Shown one piece after another: positions 16,331-24,823 of a stretch of DNA of 64,000 nt. Every line of letters starts with the position of its first letter. Positions within the stretch are counted from its first letter, which is position 1. The notes under the pieces were generated by a model. That model had not been told where the DNA came from. It saw only the letters and a list, made by a program, of their open reading frames with translations, and did not search any database. The position numbers and the translations under genes were made by a program. Source of the DNA: Pedobacter sp. PACM 27299 (GTDB lineage: Bacteria; Bacteroidota; Bacteroidia; Sphingobacteriales; Sphingobacteriaceae); the NCBI RefSeq assembly GCF_001412655.1, contig NZ_CP012996.1, forward strand, positions 4,402,001 through 4,466,000, given 5' to 3'.

Positions 16331-16984
16331 ATGAATAAAACGATAAAACTTTCCGACAAGGTCATCATAGAGATCAAGAAAGACATCGCCTCTGGCAAAC
16401 TCAAAAAAGGAGAAAAGATCCCCGCAGAACCGGAATTAATGGAACATTACGGAGTGGGACGCTCTACCATCCGCGAAGCGATAAAAACATTATCCATTTC
16501 AGGTATACTTAGAGTACAGCAGGGATCCGGCACTTTTGTAGTGTCCAAAATAAAAGATGAAACCCTCTCCCAACGATTAAAAAGAGCGGATTTTGAAGAA
16601 ATCAACAGCGTGCGTGCGCTATTAGAAAAGGAAATTGTAAAACTGGCCAGTCAGCACCGAAGCGATGCAGATTTGACGATGATGGAAAACCTACTCCTGC
16701 AACGGAAAAAAGCCATTGACGAGCAGCAGCAAAAGAAATGTGCAGAGGCAGATATTGCTTTCCACATCAGCATTGCTAAAGCTTCCGGCAATCAGGTTCT
16801 TTCTGATCTGTATGAAAACTTTACGGTGGTCATGCGTAATTTTTTTGAGCTCAGAGATGCCGCAGACATCAAACATTTTAACAGCAGTCAGCATTCACAT
16901 GAAGCTTTATTTGAAGCCATCAAAAAACAAGATCCAAATCTGGCAGAACAACTCACTATTGACATTTTAAATAACAACTATTAA
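16331..16984 (+). CDS. FadR-subfamily GntR transcriptional regulator
   Basis: The 217-residue protein has a winged helix (about 5-72; Ile-Pro-Ala-Glu-Pro-Glu-Leu-Met then Gly-Arg-Ser-Thr-Ile-Arg-Glu-Ala-Ile-Lys is the GntR recognition helix) and an all-helical FCD effector domain (about 90-215). The FCD metal ligands appear as Asp in Glu-Ala-Asp-Ile-Ala-Phe-His and as later His residues. It heads a three-gene operon with TauE/SafE and DUF1634 genes, 5 bases before the next start. The effector is probably a small organic acid or sulfonate that the exporter moves (inference). The twin palindromes upstream are the likely binding sites. Confidence 0.9.
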   Translation: MNKTIKLSDKVIIEIKKDIASGKLKKGEKIPAEPELMEHYGVGRSTIREAIKTLSISGILRVQQGSGTFVVSKIKDETLSQRLKRADFEEINSVRALLEKEIVKLASQHRSDADLTMMENLLLQRKKAIDEQQQKKCAEADIAFHISIAKASGNQVLSDLYENFTVVMRNFFELRDAADIKHFNSSQHSHEALFEAIKKQDPNLAEQLTIDILNNNY

Positions 16985-16989
16985 GCTTT

Positions 16990-17823
16990 ATGAATATTTT
17001 ACTTTTCACCCTCGTTCTATTGTTGGGGGCTTACCTGGCCGGACTTGCTGGCTCCTTAACCGGCCTTGGCGGTGGTGTAGTCATCATTCCGCTCCTTACC
17101 TTAGGCTTTCATGTCGACATCCGTTATGCCATTGGCGCCGCATTAGTGGCTTCTATTGCCACTTCTTCCGGCTCCGCCAGTGCCTATGTAAAAGAAGGGA
17201 TCACCAACGTCCGACTGGGGATGTTTCTGGAAATTGCCACCACTGCAGGAGCAGTAATGGGTGCAATTCTTGCCATTTATACACCTGTTAACCTGGTCGC
17301 CATCCTGTTTGGCGTCATGCTGATTTTTTCAGCAGCCATGACCCTAAGAAAAAAACATGAGGATGCCTTACAGGAAGGCAGTAAACTTTCCTACAAATTG
17401 AAATTAAACGGCAGCTATCCCACTAAAGAGGGCGAGGTTTCTTATAAACTAAAGAATATTGGCGGAGGCTTTTCCATCATGACCATCGCAGGCGTACTTT
17501 CTGGGTTATTGGGCATAGGATCAGGCGCTTTAAAAGTGCTGGCTATGGATACGGCGATGCGTGTACCTTTTAGAGTGAGCACCACAACCAGTAATTTTAT
17601 GGTAGGCGTGACCGCAGCAGCGAGTGCCGTAGTCTACTTACAAAGAGGATATATTGATCCAGGGATTGCTTTTCCAGTGATCATTGGGGTACTTGCTGGT
17701 GCTTTTACCGGTTCCAAACTCCTGATGCGCATCAATGTAAAATCGCTGAAAGTGATTTTCTCCATTGCCATTACGCTCATTGCAATCAACATGATTTATA
17801 ACGGTATCAACCATAAATTCTAA
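16990..17823 (+). CDS. TauE/SafE-family anion exporter
   Basis: A 277-residue integral membrane protein with about eight hydrophobic helices in two halves. Each half opens with a glycine-rich motif: Gly-Ser-Leu-Thr-Gly-Leu-Gly-Gly-Gly in the first, Gly-Leu-Leu-Gly-Ile-Gly-Ser-Gly in the second. This is the TauE/SafE (UPF0721) pattern. Family members export sulfite, sulfoacetate or other organic anions. A hydrophilic loop (about 115-155) separates the halves. It lies between the FadR regulator and DUF1634 genes with 5- and 4-base gaps, so the three are cotranscribed. Confidence 0.88.
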   Translation: MNILLFTLVLLLGAYLAGLAGSLTGLGGGVVIIPLLTLGFHVDIRYAIGAALVASIATSSGSASAYVKEGITNVRLGMFLEIATTAGAVMGAILAIYTPVNLVAILFGVMLIFSAAMTLRKKHEDALQEGSKLSYKLKLNGSYPTKEGEVSYKLKNIGGGFSIMTIAGVLSGLLGIGSGALKVLAMDTAMRVPFRVSTTTSNFMVGVTAAASAVVYLQRGYIDPGIAFPVIIGVLAGAFTGSKLLMRINVKSLKVIFSIAITLIAINMIYNGINHKF

Positions 17824-17827
17824 TCAG

Positions 17828-18217
17828 ATGGGAAAGAATAAAAAAGTGACCGACTATGATATGGAACAACTGATTGGTCAGGTTTTAAGGTATGGCGTAT
17901 TAACGTCTGGGATGATCGCCATTATAGGTGGCATCTGGTACCTGATTCAAAGTGGCTCAGGAATCCCAAATTACACTTCGTTTAGTGGAGAACCCGCCGG
18001 ATACACCAGTTTAACAGGGATCATTAAAGGTCTAGCAGCAGGCAGTGCGAAGGAAATTATACAGTTGGGTGTGGTCATTCTGATTGCTACCCCAATCCTG
18101 CGCATTGTTTTTTCTTTAGTCTCTTTTATACTGGAAAAAGATAGGCTTTATGTAGTAATTACCTTAATCGTACTGCTTATTATCATATTCAGTATGTTCG
18201 GCGGACTCAAAGTCTAG
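17828..18217 (+). CDS. DUF1634 membrane protein
   Basis: The 129-residue protein has a polar N-terminus (Asp-Tyr-Asp-Met-Glu-Gln-Leu-Ile-Gly-Gln-Val-Leu-Arg-Tyr-Gly) and three hydrophobic helices (about 21-41, 68-95 and 104-126). This is the standard DUF1634 layout. DUF1634 genes regularly follow TauE/SafE genes, as here with a 4-base gap, and probably encode a partner of the exporter. A strong terminator follows. Confidence 0.85.
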   Translation: MGKNKKVTDYDMEQLIGQVLRYGVLTSGMIAIIGGIWYLIQSGSGIPNYTSFSGEPAGYTSLTGIIKGLAAGSAKEIIQLGVVILIATPILRIVFSLVSFILEKDRLYVVITLIVLLIIIFSMFGGLKV

Positions 18218-18242
18218 CCCCTCTTAACACCTGCATATATAG

Positions 18243-18290
18243 TATTGGTTGTCTGCCTCATCAACAGCAGCAGACAACCAATATTTATAT
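18243..18290. terminator. Strong intrinsic terminator at convergent gene ends
   Basis: Perfect 14-base stem TATTGGTTGTCTGC (18243-18256) with its inverse at 18270-18283, then TTTATATTATT. It ends the FadR-TauE-DUF1634 operon and abuts the stop codon of the minus-strand terD-like gene. Confidence 0.85.
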
Positions 18291-18838
18291 TATTCGTATT
18301 TATTCAGGTAATCCTGTAAACCGCCATTCATTCCTGCGCCTACGGCTTCAAATTTCCATTCTCCATTTCTTCGGTAAATTCTGCCAAATTCCACTGCAGT
18401 TTCAATAGAGAAGTCTTCTTCTAACTCATACGTCATCAGCTCCATTCCATTCTGATCTACGATGCGAACAAAAGAGTTTCTCACCTGACCAAAATTCTGC
18501 TTGCGGGCTCCAGCCTCATGAATCGTCACGACGATACAAAGCTCCGAAACTCTCGGATCAACTTTTGAAAGGTCAACTTTAATGCTTTCATCATCTCCGT
18601 CACCTTCTCCGGTTAAGTTGTCACCAGTATGTTCGATTGCGCCATCTGGCGAATTCAGATTGTTATAAAAAACAAAGTAATCATCTGATACCAGTTTTTT
18701 GTTTTCTCCAAGCATAAACACCGAAGCATCTAAATCAAAATCATGTCCGGTGGAACTGTTCGTATCCCATCCTAATCCTACTGTAAATTTTGGAGCATTG
18801 ATGTTCTCCCGCTGTCCTTTTCTTAGGTTAATAGCCAT
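18290..18838 (-). CDS. TerD-family stress protein
   Basis: The 182-residue protein matches TerD/TerE throughout: Val-Gly-Leu-Gly-Trp-Asp (20-25), Phe-Asp-Leu-Asp-Ala-Ser (34-39) and the calcium-binding T71-G-D-N-L-T-G-E-G-D-G-D-D-E84. TerD proteins bind Ca2+ in the cytoplasm and act in tellurite, phage or general stress responses, usually beside terZ, terA, terB or terC. None of those is present, so this is a solitary member. The Met-Ala-Ile-Asn-Leu start is the family norm. Confidence 0.9.
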   Translation of the reverse strand: MAINLRKGQRENINAPKFTVGLGWDTNSSTGHDFDLDASVFMLGENKKLVSDDYFVFYNNLNSPDGAIEHTGDNLTGEGDGDDESIKVDLSKVDPRVSELCIVVTIHEAGARKQNFGQVRNSFVRIVDQNGMELMTYELEEDFSIETAVEFGRIYRRNGEWKFEAVGAGMNGGLQDYLNKYE

Positions 18839-19231
18839 AATCTTTCTGGTTATTTTTACAAATTATTCTAAACGTTTATCGCAATTTACGGTATTCCCTA
18901 AAGATTCCCTGCTTTACGTTATATAAAAAATACAAACAATCGATGAAGATGTCACATTTCTAAAACATTGGCACAAAAAACGGAAATGTGGAACGGATAT
19001 TGCTATTCTTAAGCACAATCTATGTTAAAAAAGCAGGTCAAAGTTGACGATTCTTCCCCTATTGTCAATTTTTCTTCAGGTTTGCATTACGTTACTATTA
19101 ATAGCGTTAACCTCTAATTACTTGAGGTATTATGGAACGAGAATCAAAATATTAATTAAATATTAATTGGACAAATTTGCGTGTATGACGCTAAATCATT
19201 TTAAAGCCAATTAATATGACTAATTTTGGAA
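18839..19231. other. AT-rich intergenic region
   Basis: The divergent upstream region of the terD-like and GIY-YIG genes. It is AT-rich and repeats short ATTAAT/TAAATATTAATT words near 19140-19170. I see no gene, repeat array or RNA. Confidence 0.4.
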
Positions 19232-19906
19232 ATGACAATGAAGCACCTAATAACAAAGGAACAGGAAACTTTTTTAAAAAAGCACAAAATCTCATCCGAA
19301 CTATTGTTCGATGCCCAAGGAGAGGACATATCAGAAAATTTGCAGAAAAGTATGACTGAAGCTGACAAGGTGATTGCTTGCAACACCGCGCCATGCACGG
19401 AGAATGACACCCATACGTTAAGAACGATTGGAGGTTTTTGTCCACAATGCGATACGACTAAAATTGCTGCTGCTTTAAGGGAACTTAAACCAGGTTACAT
19501 TTACTTCTCAGGGTCCAAAAGAGGAGGATTAATTAAAATCGGTTCAACAAACGAAGGAAAGAGTAAGACACTTACCTTAAATTTAGCTACTGCCAGAGAT
19601 GGCGGTTATGACGACTGGGAACTTCTTTTCAGTGCAAAAACACCAACACTAGGAAGAGTAGAACGTTTAATCACTGATAAACTTGCAGAATACAAAGCAG
19701 CTTATCAAAGTGAAAAAAGCGGTAAACTACAGAACGGCGGCGAATTATACAGATGTTCGTTCCTGAAAGCTAAAGAAGCTTATCTTGCCGTTACTGAAGA
19801 AAATCAATTTGATTTCACTCAGGTGAGCGAAAAGAAACACATCACTTCTGAATACCAATTCAAAAATTTGAAAATGACAGCTAGAAAAGCAGTTATCGAA
19901 GCATAA
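19232..19906 (+). CDS. GIY-YIG (T5orf172/MUG113-like) protein with N-terminal zinc-ribbon Cys
   Basis: I choose the ATG at 19232; 19238 is equally possible, and a TTG at 19226 would extend it by two residues. Around residue 50-80 there are Cys-x4-Cys and Cys-Pro-Gln-Cys pairs that can hold a zinc. Next comes the GIY-YIG core: Gly-Tyr-Ile-Tyr-Phe, Leu-Ile-Lys-Ile-Gly-Ser-Thr and, after a loop, Leu-Gly-Arg-Val-Glu-Arg, with a later Gly-Gly-Glu-Leu-Tyr-Arg-Cys carrying the metal-binding Glu. Such domains nick DNA in repair, restriction or mobile elements. No partner methylase or homing context is visible. A terminator-like hairpin follows. Confidence 0.65.
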   Translation: MTMKHLITKEQETFLKKHKISSELLFDAQGEDISENLQKSMTEADKVIACNTAPCTENDTHTLRTIGGFCPQCDTTKIAAALRELKPGYIYFSGSKRGGLIKIGSTNEGKSKTLTLNLATARDGGYDDWELLFSAKTPTLGRVERLITDKLAEYKAAYQSEKSGKLQNGGELYRCSFLKAKEAYLAVTEENQFDFTQVSEKKHITSEYQFKNLKMTARKAVIEA

Positions 19907-19940
19907 CTCTTTATCCATGATATTTGACCTTCGGGTCTTG

Positions 19941-19995
19941 AAAGACCAGTATCAATTAATTCTCTAGGAGTTAGATGACACTGGTCTTTTCTATT
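19941..19995 (+). terminator. Probable terminator of the GIY-YIG gene
   Basis: A 10-base stem AAAGACCAGT / ACTGGTCTTT (19941-19950, 19980-19989) with a long 29-base loop is followed by a T-rich run. Confidence 0.45.
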
Positions 19996-19997
19996 GT

Positions 19998-20879
19998 TTA
20001 TGGCTTTTTCACGATCAGATCTTCCAGCGCTGGGACATTCGCTTTTAACTGCGCTAATTCCGTTTTATATTTCAACAATTCTGCCTCTTCTTGCTCCGTC
20101 AGGCGTTCTTCATTTTTCAATTCATATTTTTGGCCATCTAAAACCAGCATATTGGTATAACAGTCCATCGCCAGGTGGTAAGTGTTGAAATCTGTCAAAG
20201 GAAAAGTCATTTCTTTCCAATTGATCACATTAGAATTTTGCTTTACCGTTTCAAAAGAAAAACTGCAGCTCAAAACTTTGGTTTCTTTTGGCGCGAAGGA
20301 TACTCCTTCAGCCGGTCCTTTTACACAACTCCAGCCATCATTGATGTCCGTTGTGGAACCGTAACCAATTACAGTTTCATAAGTAGTCAATACCTGATCA
20401 CTTTCATTGGTAAAAGCACATAGGATCACAAACTGTCCTGATATCACATCAACACTTAAAGGTTTCGCTTTTAAAGCACCCAATTTCTGCTTTAACGCGT
20501 CAGATTTTTTCTTTTTAGCATCCAATGTTCCCATTTCCTTTTCCAATTTATCAACCTTCCGCTGGTAGTCTTCTTTTACATATTGATTGGCCATTGCATA
20601 CGCTTCTTCCAGGTTTTTACCATTCAGGCGTTTCCATACCAGCTCATCAAAGTTTTCTTTCTTCAGCGCAGGCTGATGGTCTCTATCGTAAATGGCAGAA
20701 AATGCAAGCACTCTTAAAGCAAGCTCCAGTTTTTCTTTTCCGGCGGCATCAAGGCCCGCTGCAATCTTATCTTTTGATGCTTTAAACTTCTCTTTAGATC
20801 CTCCCTTGAAACGATCCTGGCTAAAAACCAGGACAGGGAAAATGATCAAAATCAACAACAGGTAACTATTCCATTTCAT
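19998..20879 (-). CDS. Exported hypothetical protein
   Basis: The frame opens earlier (20945), but the Met whose complement is 20877-20879 starts a proper signal peptide (Met-Lys-Trp-Asn-Ser, then a Leu/Ile/Phe run, cleaved near Phe-Ser-Gln), so I use it; about 293 residues. The mature protein has a helical N-terminal part (with Lys-Lys-Lys-Lys-Ser-Asp and a Leu-Glu-Lys-Glu coiled-coil stretch), a central beta region with Cys-Ala-Phe-Thr-Asn-Glu-Ser and Ser-Cys-Ser-Phe-Ser-Phe, and a Glu-rich C-terminal helix. It is probably periplasmic. I do not recognise the family. Confidence 0.6.
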   Translation of the reverse strand: MKWNSYLLLILIIFPVLVFSQDRFKGGSKEKFKASKDKIAAGLDAAGKEKLELALRVLAFSAIYDRDHQPALKKENFDELVWKRLNGKNLEEAYAMANQYVKEDYQRKVDKLEKEMGTLDAKKKKSDALKQKLGALKAKPLSVDVISGQFVILCAFTNESDQVLTTYETVIGYGSTTDINDGWSCVKGPAEGVSFAPKETKVLSCSFSFETVKQNSNVINWKEMTFPLTDFNTYHLAMDCYTNMLVLDGQKYELKNEERLTEQEEAELLKYKTELAQLKANVPALEDLIVKKP

Positions 20880-21009
20880 AATCAACGATTCGATTCTATA
20901 TAACTTTCTAACCTTATTAACGCGATACTGGGAGAAATACCACAAGATTAAAACGCTTTAAAGGTAAACTATTAAAAAGTTTTTTTGTTAATCACAGACA
21001 ACCGCTGAT

Positions 21010-21909
21010 ATGATTAAAGACAATAAATCCATTTACAGTGCTTTAGCCGCCAATCTTCTCATTGCCATCACCAAATTTATTGCCGGTGGTTTTACCAATA
21101 GTTCTTCGATGATCTCTGAAGGTATTCACTCTTTGGTAGACACGATCAATCAGGTACTACTGTTATATGGCCTAAAAAAAAGCAGGAAGGCGCCCGATCA
21201 ATCAAGACCCTTTGGCTATGGTAAAGAGCTGTATTTCTGGTCTTTTATTGTCGCCATTTTAATCTTCGGCCTTGGTGGTGGTATTTCCATTTACCAGGGT
21301 ATCCAGCACATCATTAAACCAGAACCAGTGAACAACCCACTGATCAATTATGGGGTGCTGATTTTATGTTTACTTTTTGAAGGCTGGTCTTTGCGCATCG
21401 CGATCAGGGAATTTAATCAGCAAAGAAATGGCCTGAGCTGGTGGAAAGCCATTGTCAAAAGTAAAGACCCTTCCAGTTTCCTGGTGCTATTTGAAGATGG
21501 AGCGGCAGTCCTCGGTTTACTAATTGTTTTCATTTTCATGCTGGTCGGACATAATTTCGACATGGATTATATGGATGGCTTAGCCTCTGTATTGGTTGGT
21601 TTGTTACTGGTATTTGTGTCCGCTATTCTAGCCAGAGAAAGCAGAAGCCTGCTCATGGGAGAAGGTATAGCCCCGGAAACCAGGGAAAAGATCAAATTAC
21701 TTGTTGAAAAAGATCCATCGGTGATTAGAATTTCCAATATCATTTCTACTTACCAATCTCCTGAAGAGGTTTTACTGGTGATCATTGTCATTTTTCAACC
21801 GGATATCGATACAGAAGACATTACGGACGCCATAAGCCGGGTTCGCGAAAACATCAGAAAAGAGTTTAAGTTTATTAAATTCATCATTATTCAACCATCA
21901 GAAGATTAA
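21010..21909 (+). CDS. Cation diffusion facilitator transporter, SLC30A9-like
   Basis: The 299-residue protein has about six membrane helices and a cytoplasmic C-terminal domain (about 215-298). Zinc-site residues are seen as H40-x3-D44 in Ser-Glu-Gly-Ile-His-Ser-Leu-Val-Asp. The second site, normally HxxxD, reads Phe-E162-D163-Gly-Ala-Ala, the form found in the ZnT9/SLC30A9 branch rather than in ZitB or FieF. CDF proteins exchange divalent metal for protons at the inner membrane. The true substrate of this branch is uncertain. It forms a single-gene unit. Confidence 0.85.
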   Translation: MIKDNKSIYSALAANLLIAITKFIAGGFTNSSSMISEGIHSLVDTINQVLLLYGLKKSRKAPDQSRPFGYGKELYFWSFIVAILIFGLGGGISIYQGIQHIIKPEPVNNPLINYGVLILCLLFEGWSLRIAIREFNQQRNGLSWWKAIVKSKDPSSFLVLFEDGAAVLGLLIVFIFMLVGHNFDMDYMDGLASVLVGLLLVFVSAILARESRSLLMGEGIAPETREKIKLLVEKDPSVIRISNIISTYQSPEEVLLVIIVIFQPDIDTEDITDAISRVRENIRKEFKFIKFIIIQPSED

Positions 21910-22000
21910 TTTTTCCAACGGCAGATGCATTCCTATCTGAATCCATGGGATCAAATGAAGATCCCTTTAATTGATTCTCCTATTCAATTGATTTTCCCAT

Positions 22001-22918
22001 TTAATTCAGGATCCCTTCAGTACTTTGACTGGCTGCAGGAACCGCCTTCCCTCCCATTTCCAATAGCGTCGTTTCAATCATACTGGTCATCGCGTTTAAA
22101 GCCAGATCGTTGGGTTCAGTTCCAAAAGGCTCTTCAATTTCATCTGCAATGGCTTCCAGGGCGACAAAAGTATAGGCGATAAAGCTGACAATAAAGGGGG
22201 TGAACCAGCTCAGGCTGTCTACAAAACCAAAGGGAAGTAAAAAACAATAAATATAGACGGTGCGGTGTAATAAAATACGGTAAGTATAAGGAATCGGTGT
22301 GGAAGCAATTCGTTCACATGCCCCTACAATATCTGATAACTTATCTAAATTCTGATCAAAGGAACTCTGTAGAATAGTATCTATTTTCCCTTCTTCTTTC
22401 GCTTTTTGTACCCAAGCCCCCATTTCTTTCATCAGCAGAATTGGCTTATAAATCGCTGGTTTCAGCTTTTCAGTCAATTCCGGACTCAGCCTCTTATCCA
22501 GATCGGCACTCGCATCTGTATGCCTCAACTGGTGTTTTAAGGCATAAGTAAAAGCAATCAGGTAATGAATAAAGGCAGCTACTTCTTTGCTTTCCGGTGG
22601 ATAGCCACTCATGGTGAGTGCTTGTCTGGCTAAAGATCTGGTATCATTTAATAAAGCGCCCCAAACTTTTCTCGCTTCCCAAAAGCGATCATAGCTGGCA
22701 TTATTTCGAAAACCTAAAAATAAGGCCAGTGCAATGCCAAATAAAGTAAATGGTGCCGGACTTAAAGGAATCTTAAAATCGAATAGTTTCCCTTTTAAAT
22801 AGACCACACAAACAGAGAGTAAAAACAAGAGCAATAATCTGGGAAGTAACTGCGGTAAAACCGATCCTTTCCATATAAAAAGCATTTTAAACCAATGTTC
22901 ATTCTTTCTTATGATCAT
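22001..22918 (-). CDS. Bestrophin-family anion channel
   Basis: The 305-residue protein has the bestrophin/UPF0187 N-terminus (Trp-Phe-Lys-Met-Leu-Phe-Ile-Trp-Lys-Gly-Ser), a membrane pair around residues 20-70, Phe-Arg-Asn-Asn-Ala-Ser-Tyr-Asp-Arg-Phe-Trp-Glu-Ala-Arg (about 71-84), which is the strongest family motif, and a second membrane pair near 215-260. Bacterial bestrophins form pentameric anion or cation channels. The gene stands alone. Confidence 0.85.
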   Translation of the reverse strand: MIIRKNEHWFKMLFIWKGSVLPQLLPRLLLLFLLSVCVVYLKGKLFDFKIPLSPAPFTLFGIALALFLGFRNNASYDRFWEARKVWGALLNDTRSLARQALTMSGYPPESKEVAAFIHYLIAFTYALKHQLRHTDASADLDKRLSPELTEKLKPAIYKPILLMKEMGAWVQKAKEEGKIDTILQSSFDQNLDKLSDIVGACERIASTPIPYTYRILLHRTVYIYCFLLPFGFVDSLSWFTPFIVSFIAYTFVALEAIADEIEEPFGTEPNDLALNAMTSMIETTLLEMGGKAVPAASQSTEGILN

Positions 22919-23019
22919 AAATCAAAAATCCGATTTTATTTATAATTCACAGCATTTTTTGGCTTGTAAAATAAGCCATTGAAATAAAAACCAGGATAAT
23001 TCTAACTTGTTATAGCTAT

Positions 23020-23784
23020 ATGGAAAAAGTCATTTATACTGGAACCAGTGGTTTGATACTTCCCGTTCCAAACAAACAACACCTCCCTATCGAATTCCAA
23101 GATAAAAGCAGGCTAACCTATTATGCTACCTTATTTAATAGCATAGAAATCAACAGTTCTTTCTATAAGATCCCGATGCCCGCTACGGTAAACAAATGGG
23201 CAGAAAGTGTCCCTGAAGACTTTAAATTTACATTTAAACTCTGGCGTGACCTCACACATGCACCTGGACTTGCTTTTAAAAAAGAAGATGTGAATCGTTT
23301 TATAGAAACAATCAATCAAGTTGGAGAAAAGAAAGGTAGTTTACTGGTCCAATTTCCACCCAGTATTGTTCAGAAAATCTACATTCCACATGTCATGCGT
23401 TTATTGTATACCATTCGGGAAGCCGATCTGGAACAAAATTGGGATCTTGCATTAGAATTCCGCCATGACTCCTGGTATAGGGAAACCACTTACAATTTAC
23501 TCCATGAATTCAATGCTTCACTGGTTTTTCACGATAAGCCGGGTTCCGCAAGTCCGATGAAAGAAATGAGAGCTGACTTCATTTACCTGCGTTTTCATGG
23601 CCCAACAGGTGATTATAAGGGGAGTTATGAGGATAGTTTCTTAGCTGAATACAGTCATTACATCGATGAATGGAGAAAAGAAGGAAAAACGGTGTATGTG
23701 TATTTTAACAATACTGCTGGAGATGCCATTCGCAACCTACAGACTTTAAATGCTGAAGTGGATCAATTGGCATTAATTCCTTGA
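23020..23784 (+). CDS. DUF72 family protein
   Basis: The 254-residue protein shows the DUF72 TIM-barrel pattern: Thr-Gly-Thr-Ser-Gly-Leu at the first strand, Phe-Asn-Ser-Ile-Glu-Ile-Asn-Ser-Ser-Phe-Tyr (about 40-50), Lys-Leu-Trp-Arg-Asp-Leu-Thr-His (about 73-80), Val-Gln-Phe-Pro-Pro-Ser and the late Tyr-Leu-Arg-Phe-His-Gly-Pro. It is cytoplasmic. The biochemical role of DUF72 is not settled. Its stop overlaps the stop of the convergent ABC gene by 12 bases. Confidence 0.88.
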   Translation: MEKVIYTGTSGLILPVPNKQHLPIEFQDKSRLTYYATLFNSIEINSSFYKIPMPATVNKWAESVPEDFKFTFKLWRDLTHAPGLAFKKEDVNRFIETINQVGEKKGSLLVQFPPSIVQKIYIPHVMRLLYTIREADLEQNWDLALEFRHDSWYRETTYNLLHEFNASLVFHDKPGSASPMKEMRADFIYLRFHGPTGDYKGSYEDSFLAEYSHYIDEWRKEGKTVYVYFNNTAGDAIRNLQTLNAEVDQLALIP

Positions 23785-24435
23785 TCTGACATAACCCAAC
23801 CGCTCCAGATCAGTAATATCTTTTACTAAATACAGCTTTTCCTCGGCTAAAACATATAAATCGCTGGCAAGATCTATGACTTCCTTATACATGTGATCAG
23901 TGATTAGAAAACCCTTATTCGGCTGTTCTTCCCGGATCAATTTCTTGATGCTGGAGATCATTAATGGACTCAAATGAGAAAATGGTTCGTCTAGCATTAC
24001 AAATTCAGACTTTGCTTTGATCAATATGTAGGTTTCCACCAAACGCCTTTGTCCGCCGGAAAGCTGTATCATTTTACTTCGATACTGGAGTAGGAATTCC
24101 GGAAAGTACTGTTCAAATGGTTCATAATCCAGATTAAAATCTGAGAACACCCGGTCTAAAGTTAAATGAGCAGGAATGAAGTTGTATTGAGGGAGGTACG
24201 ACAACAGTTCGTGGTGCCGATAGGCATTAGGTACGGATTGCCCATCAAAACGCACCGACTTATTTCCGGGCACCAAACTTCCGAAAATGATGTTCATCAA
24301 GCTCGACTTTCCAGTGCCGTTTCTGCCTAGTATACCAGTGATTTTACCGGTTTTAATTTTCAGGTAAATGTCGGATAAGATCTCTCTGGTCCCAAATTGC
24401 AAGTTTACACTGTCTACTTCTAATTGATGAACCAT
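23773..24435 (-). CDS. ABC transporter ATP-binding protein
   Basis: The 220-residue ATPase has Walker A GRNGTGKS (37-44), Q-loop Gln83, signature LSGGQ (125-129) and Walker B Phe-Val-Met-Leu-Asp-Glu (145-150), with the H-loop in Ile-Thr-Asp-His. It is a single nucleotide-binding domain with no membrane part. It lies 6 bases after a 112-residue membrane protein, the only candidate partner, too small to be a normal permease. The two look cotranscribed. Transport direction and substrate are unknown. Confidence 0.88.
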   Translation of the reverse strand: MVHQLEVDSVNLQFGTREILSDIYLKIKTGKITGILGRNGTGKSSLMNIIFGSLVPGNKSVRFDGQSVPNAYRHHELLSYLPQYNFIPAHLTLDRVFSDFNLDYEPFEQYFPEFLLQYRSKMIQLSGGQRRLVETYILIKAKSEFVMLDEPFSHLSPLMISSIKKLIREEQPNKGFLITDHMYKEVIDLASDLYVLAEEKLYLVKDITDLERLGYVRSRN

Positions 24436-24441
24436 ACGATC

Positions 24442-24780
24442 TTAAAGAAAAAGGTTAAAAAAATCTATACTTACTCCCGGGAACTTCCCTGATAAAAGGA
24501 AAAGAAATGAAAAGATCAGGAACTCCAATATCATCGTTCCAGACCATAAAAAGGTCTTGGAAATCCCTAGATTCTGGTAATACAAAAACTCTTTATACTT
24601 GTATTTACTGATGTAATAAGCAACAATTCCAAGTGTTGCTATTTTAAACCAGATTAGGATGGTTAGTGCCGCCATGCCCAGGTAAGCAAACAGCGCGGCA
24701 CAGGCAATGGAAGTCAGAAATGTGGCAGCAAAAAAGTTGCCGTAAAAAGTCATTAAGAGGCGAACGGACTTGTAATTCAT
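24442..24780 (-). CDS. Small membrane protein, likely partner of the ABC ATPase
   Basis: The 112-residue protein has three hydrophobic spans (about 12-33, 38-58 and 78-98) separated by a Lys/Tyr-rich turn (Ile-Ser-Lys-Tyr-Lys-Tyr-Lys-Glu-Phe-Leu-Tyr-Tyr-Gln-Asn). It precedes the ATPase gene by 6 bases. The Glu-Phe-Leu-Tyr-Tyr-Gln-Asn-Leu-Gly stretch resembles a coupling helix that would meet the ATPase. I do not recognise a named family. Permeases usually have six helices per subunit, so a multimer or additional subunits would be needed. Confidence 0.6.
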   Translation of the reverse strand: MNYKSVRLLMTFYGNFFAATFLTSIACAALFAYLGMAALTILIWFKIATLGIVAYYISKYKYKEFLYYQNLGISKTFLWSGTMILEFLIFSFLFLLSGKFPGVSIDFFNLFL

Positions 24781-24823
24781 TCATTTTCAGATTACCAGTA
24801 GGTGTATCCCAAATTACAATTAT

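Noticed and set aside
19215..19355. A 46-codon frame starting with Met-Thr-Asn-Phe-Gly overlapping the GIY-YIG gene start
   Set aside because: It has no recognisable domain and the overlapping frame encodes the conserved protein; probably chance.
21925..22182. 85-codon frame after the CDF gene
   Set aside because: Mostly antisense to the end of the bestrophin gene.
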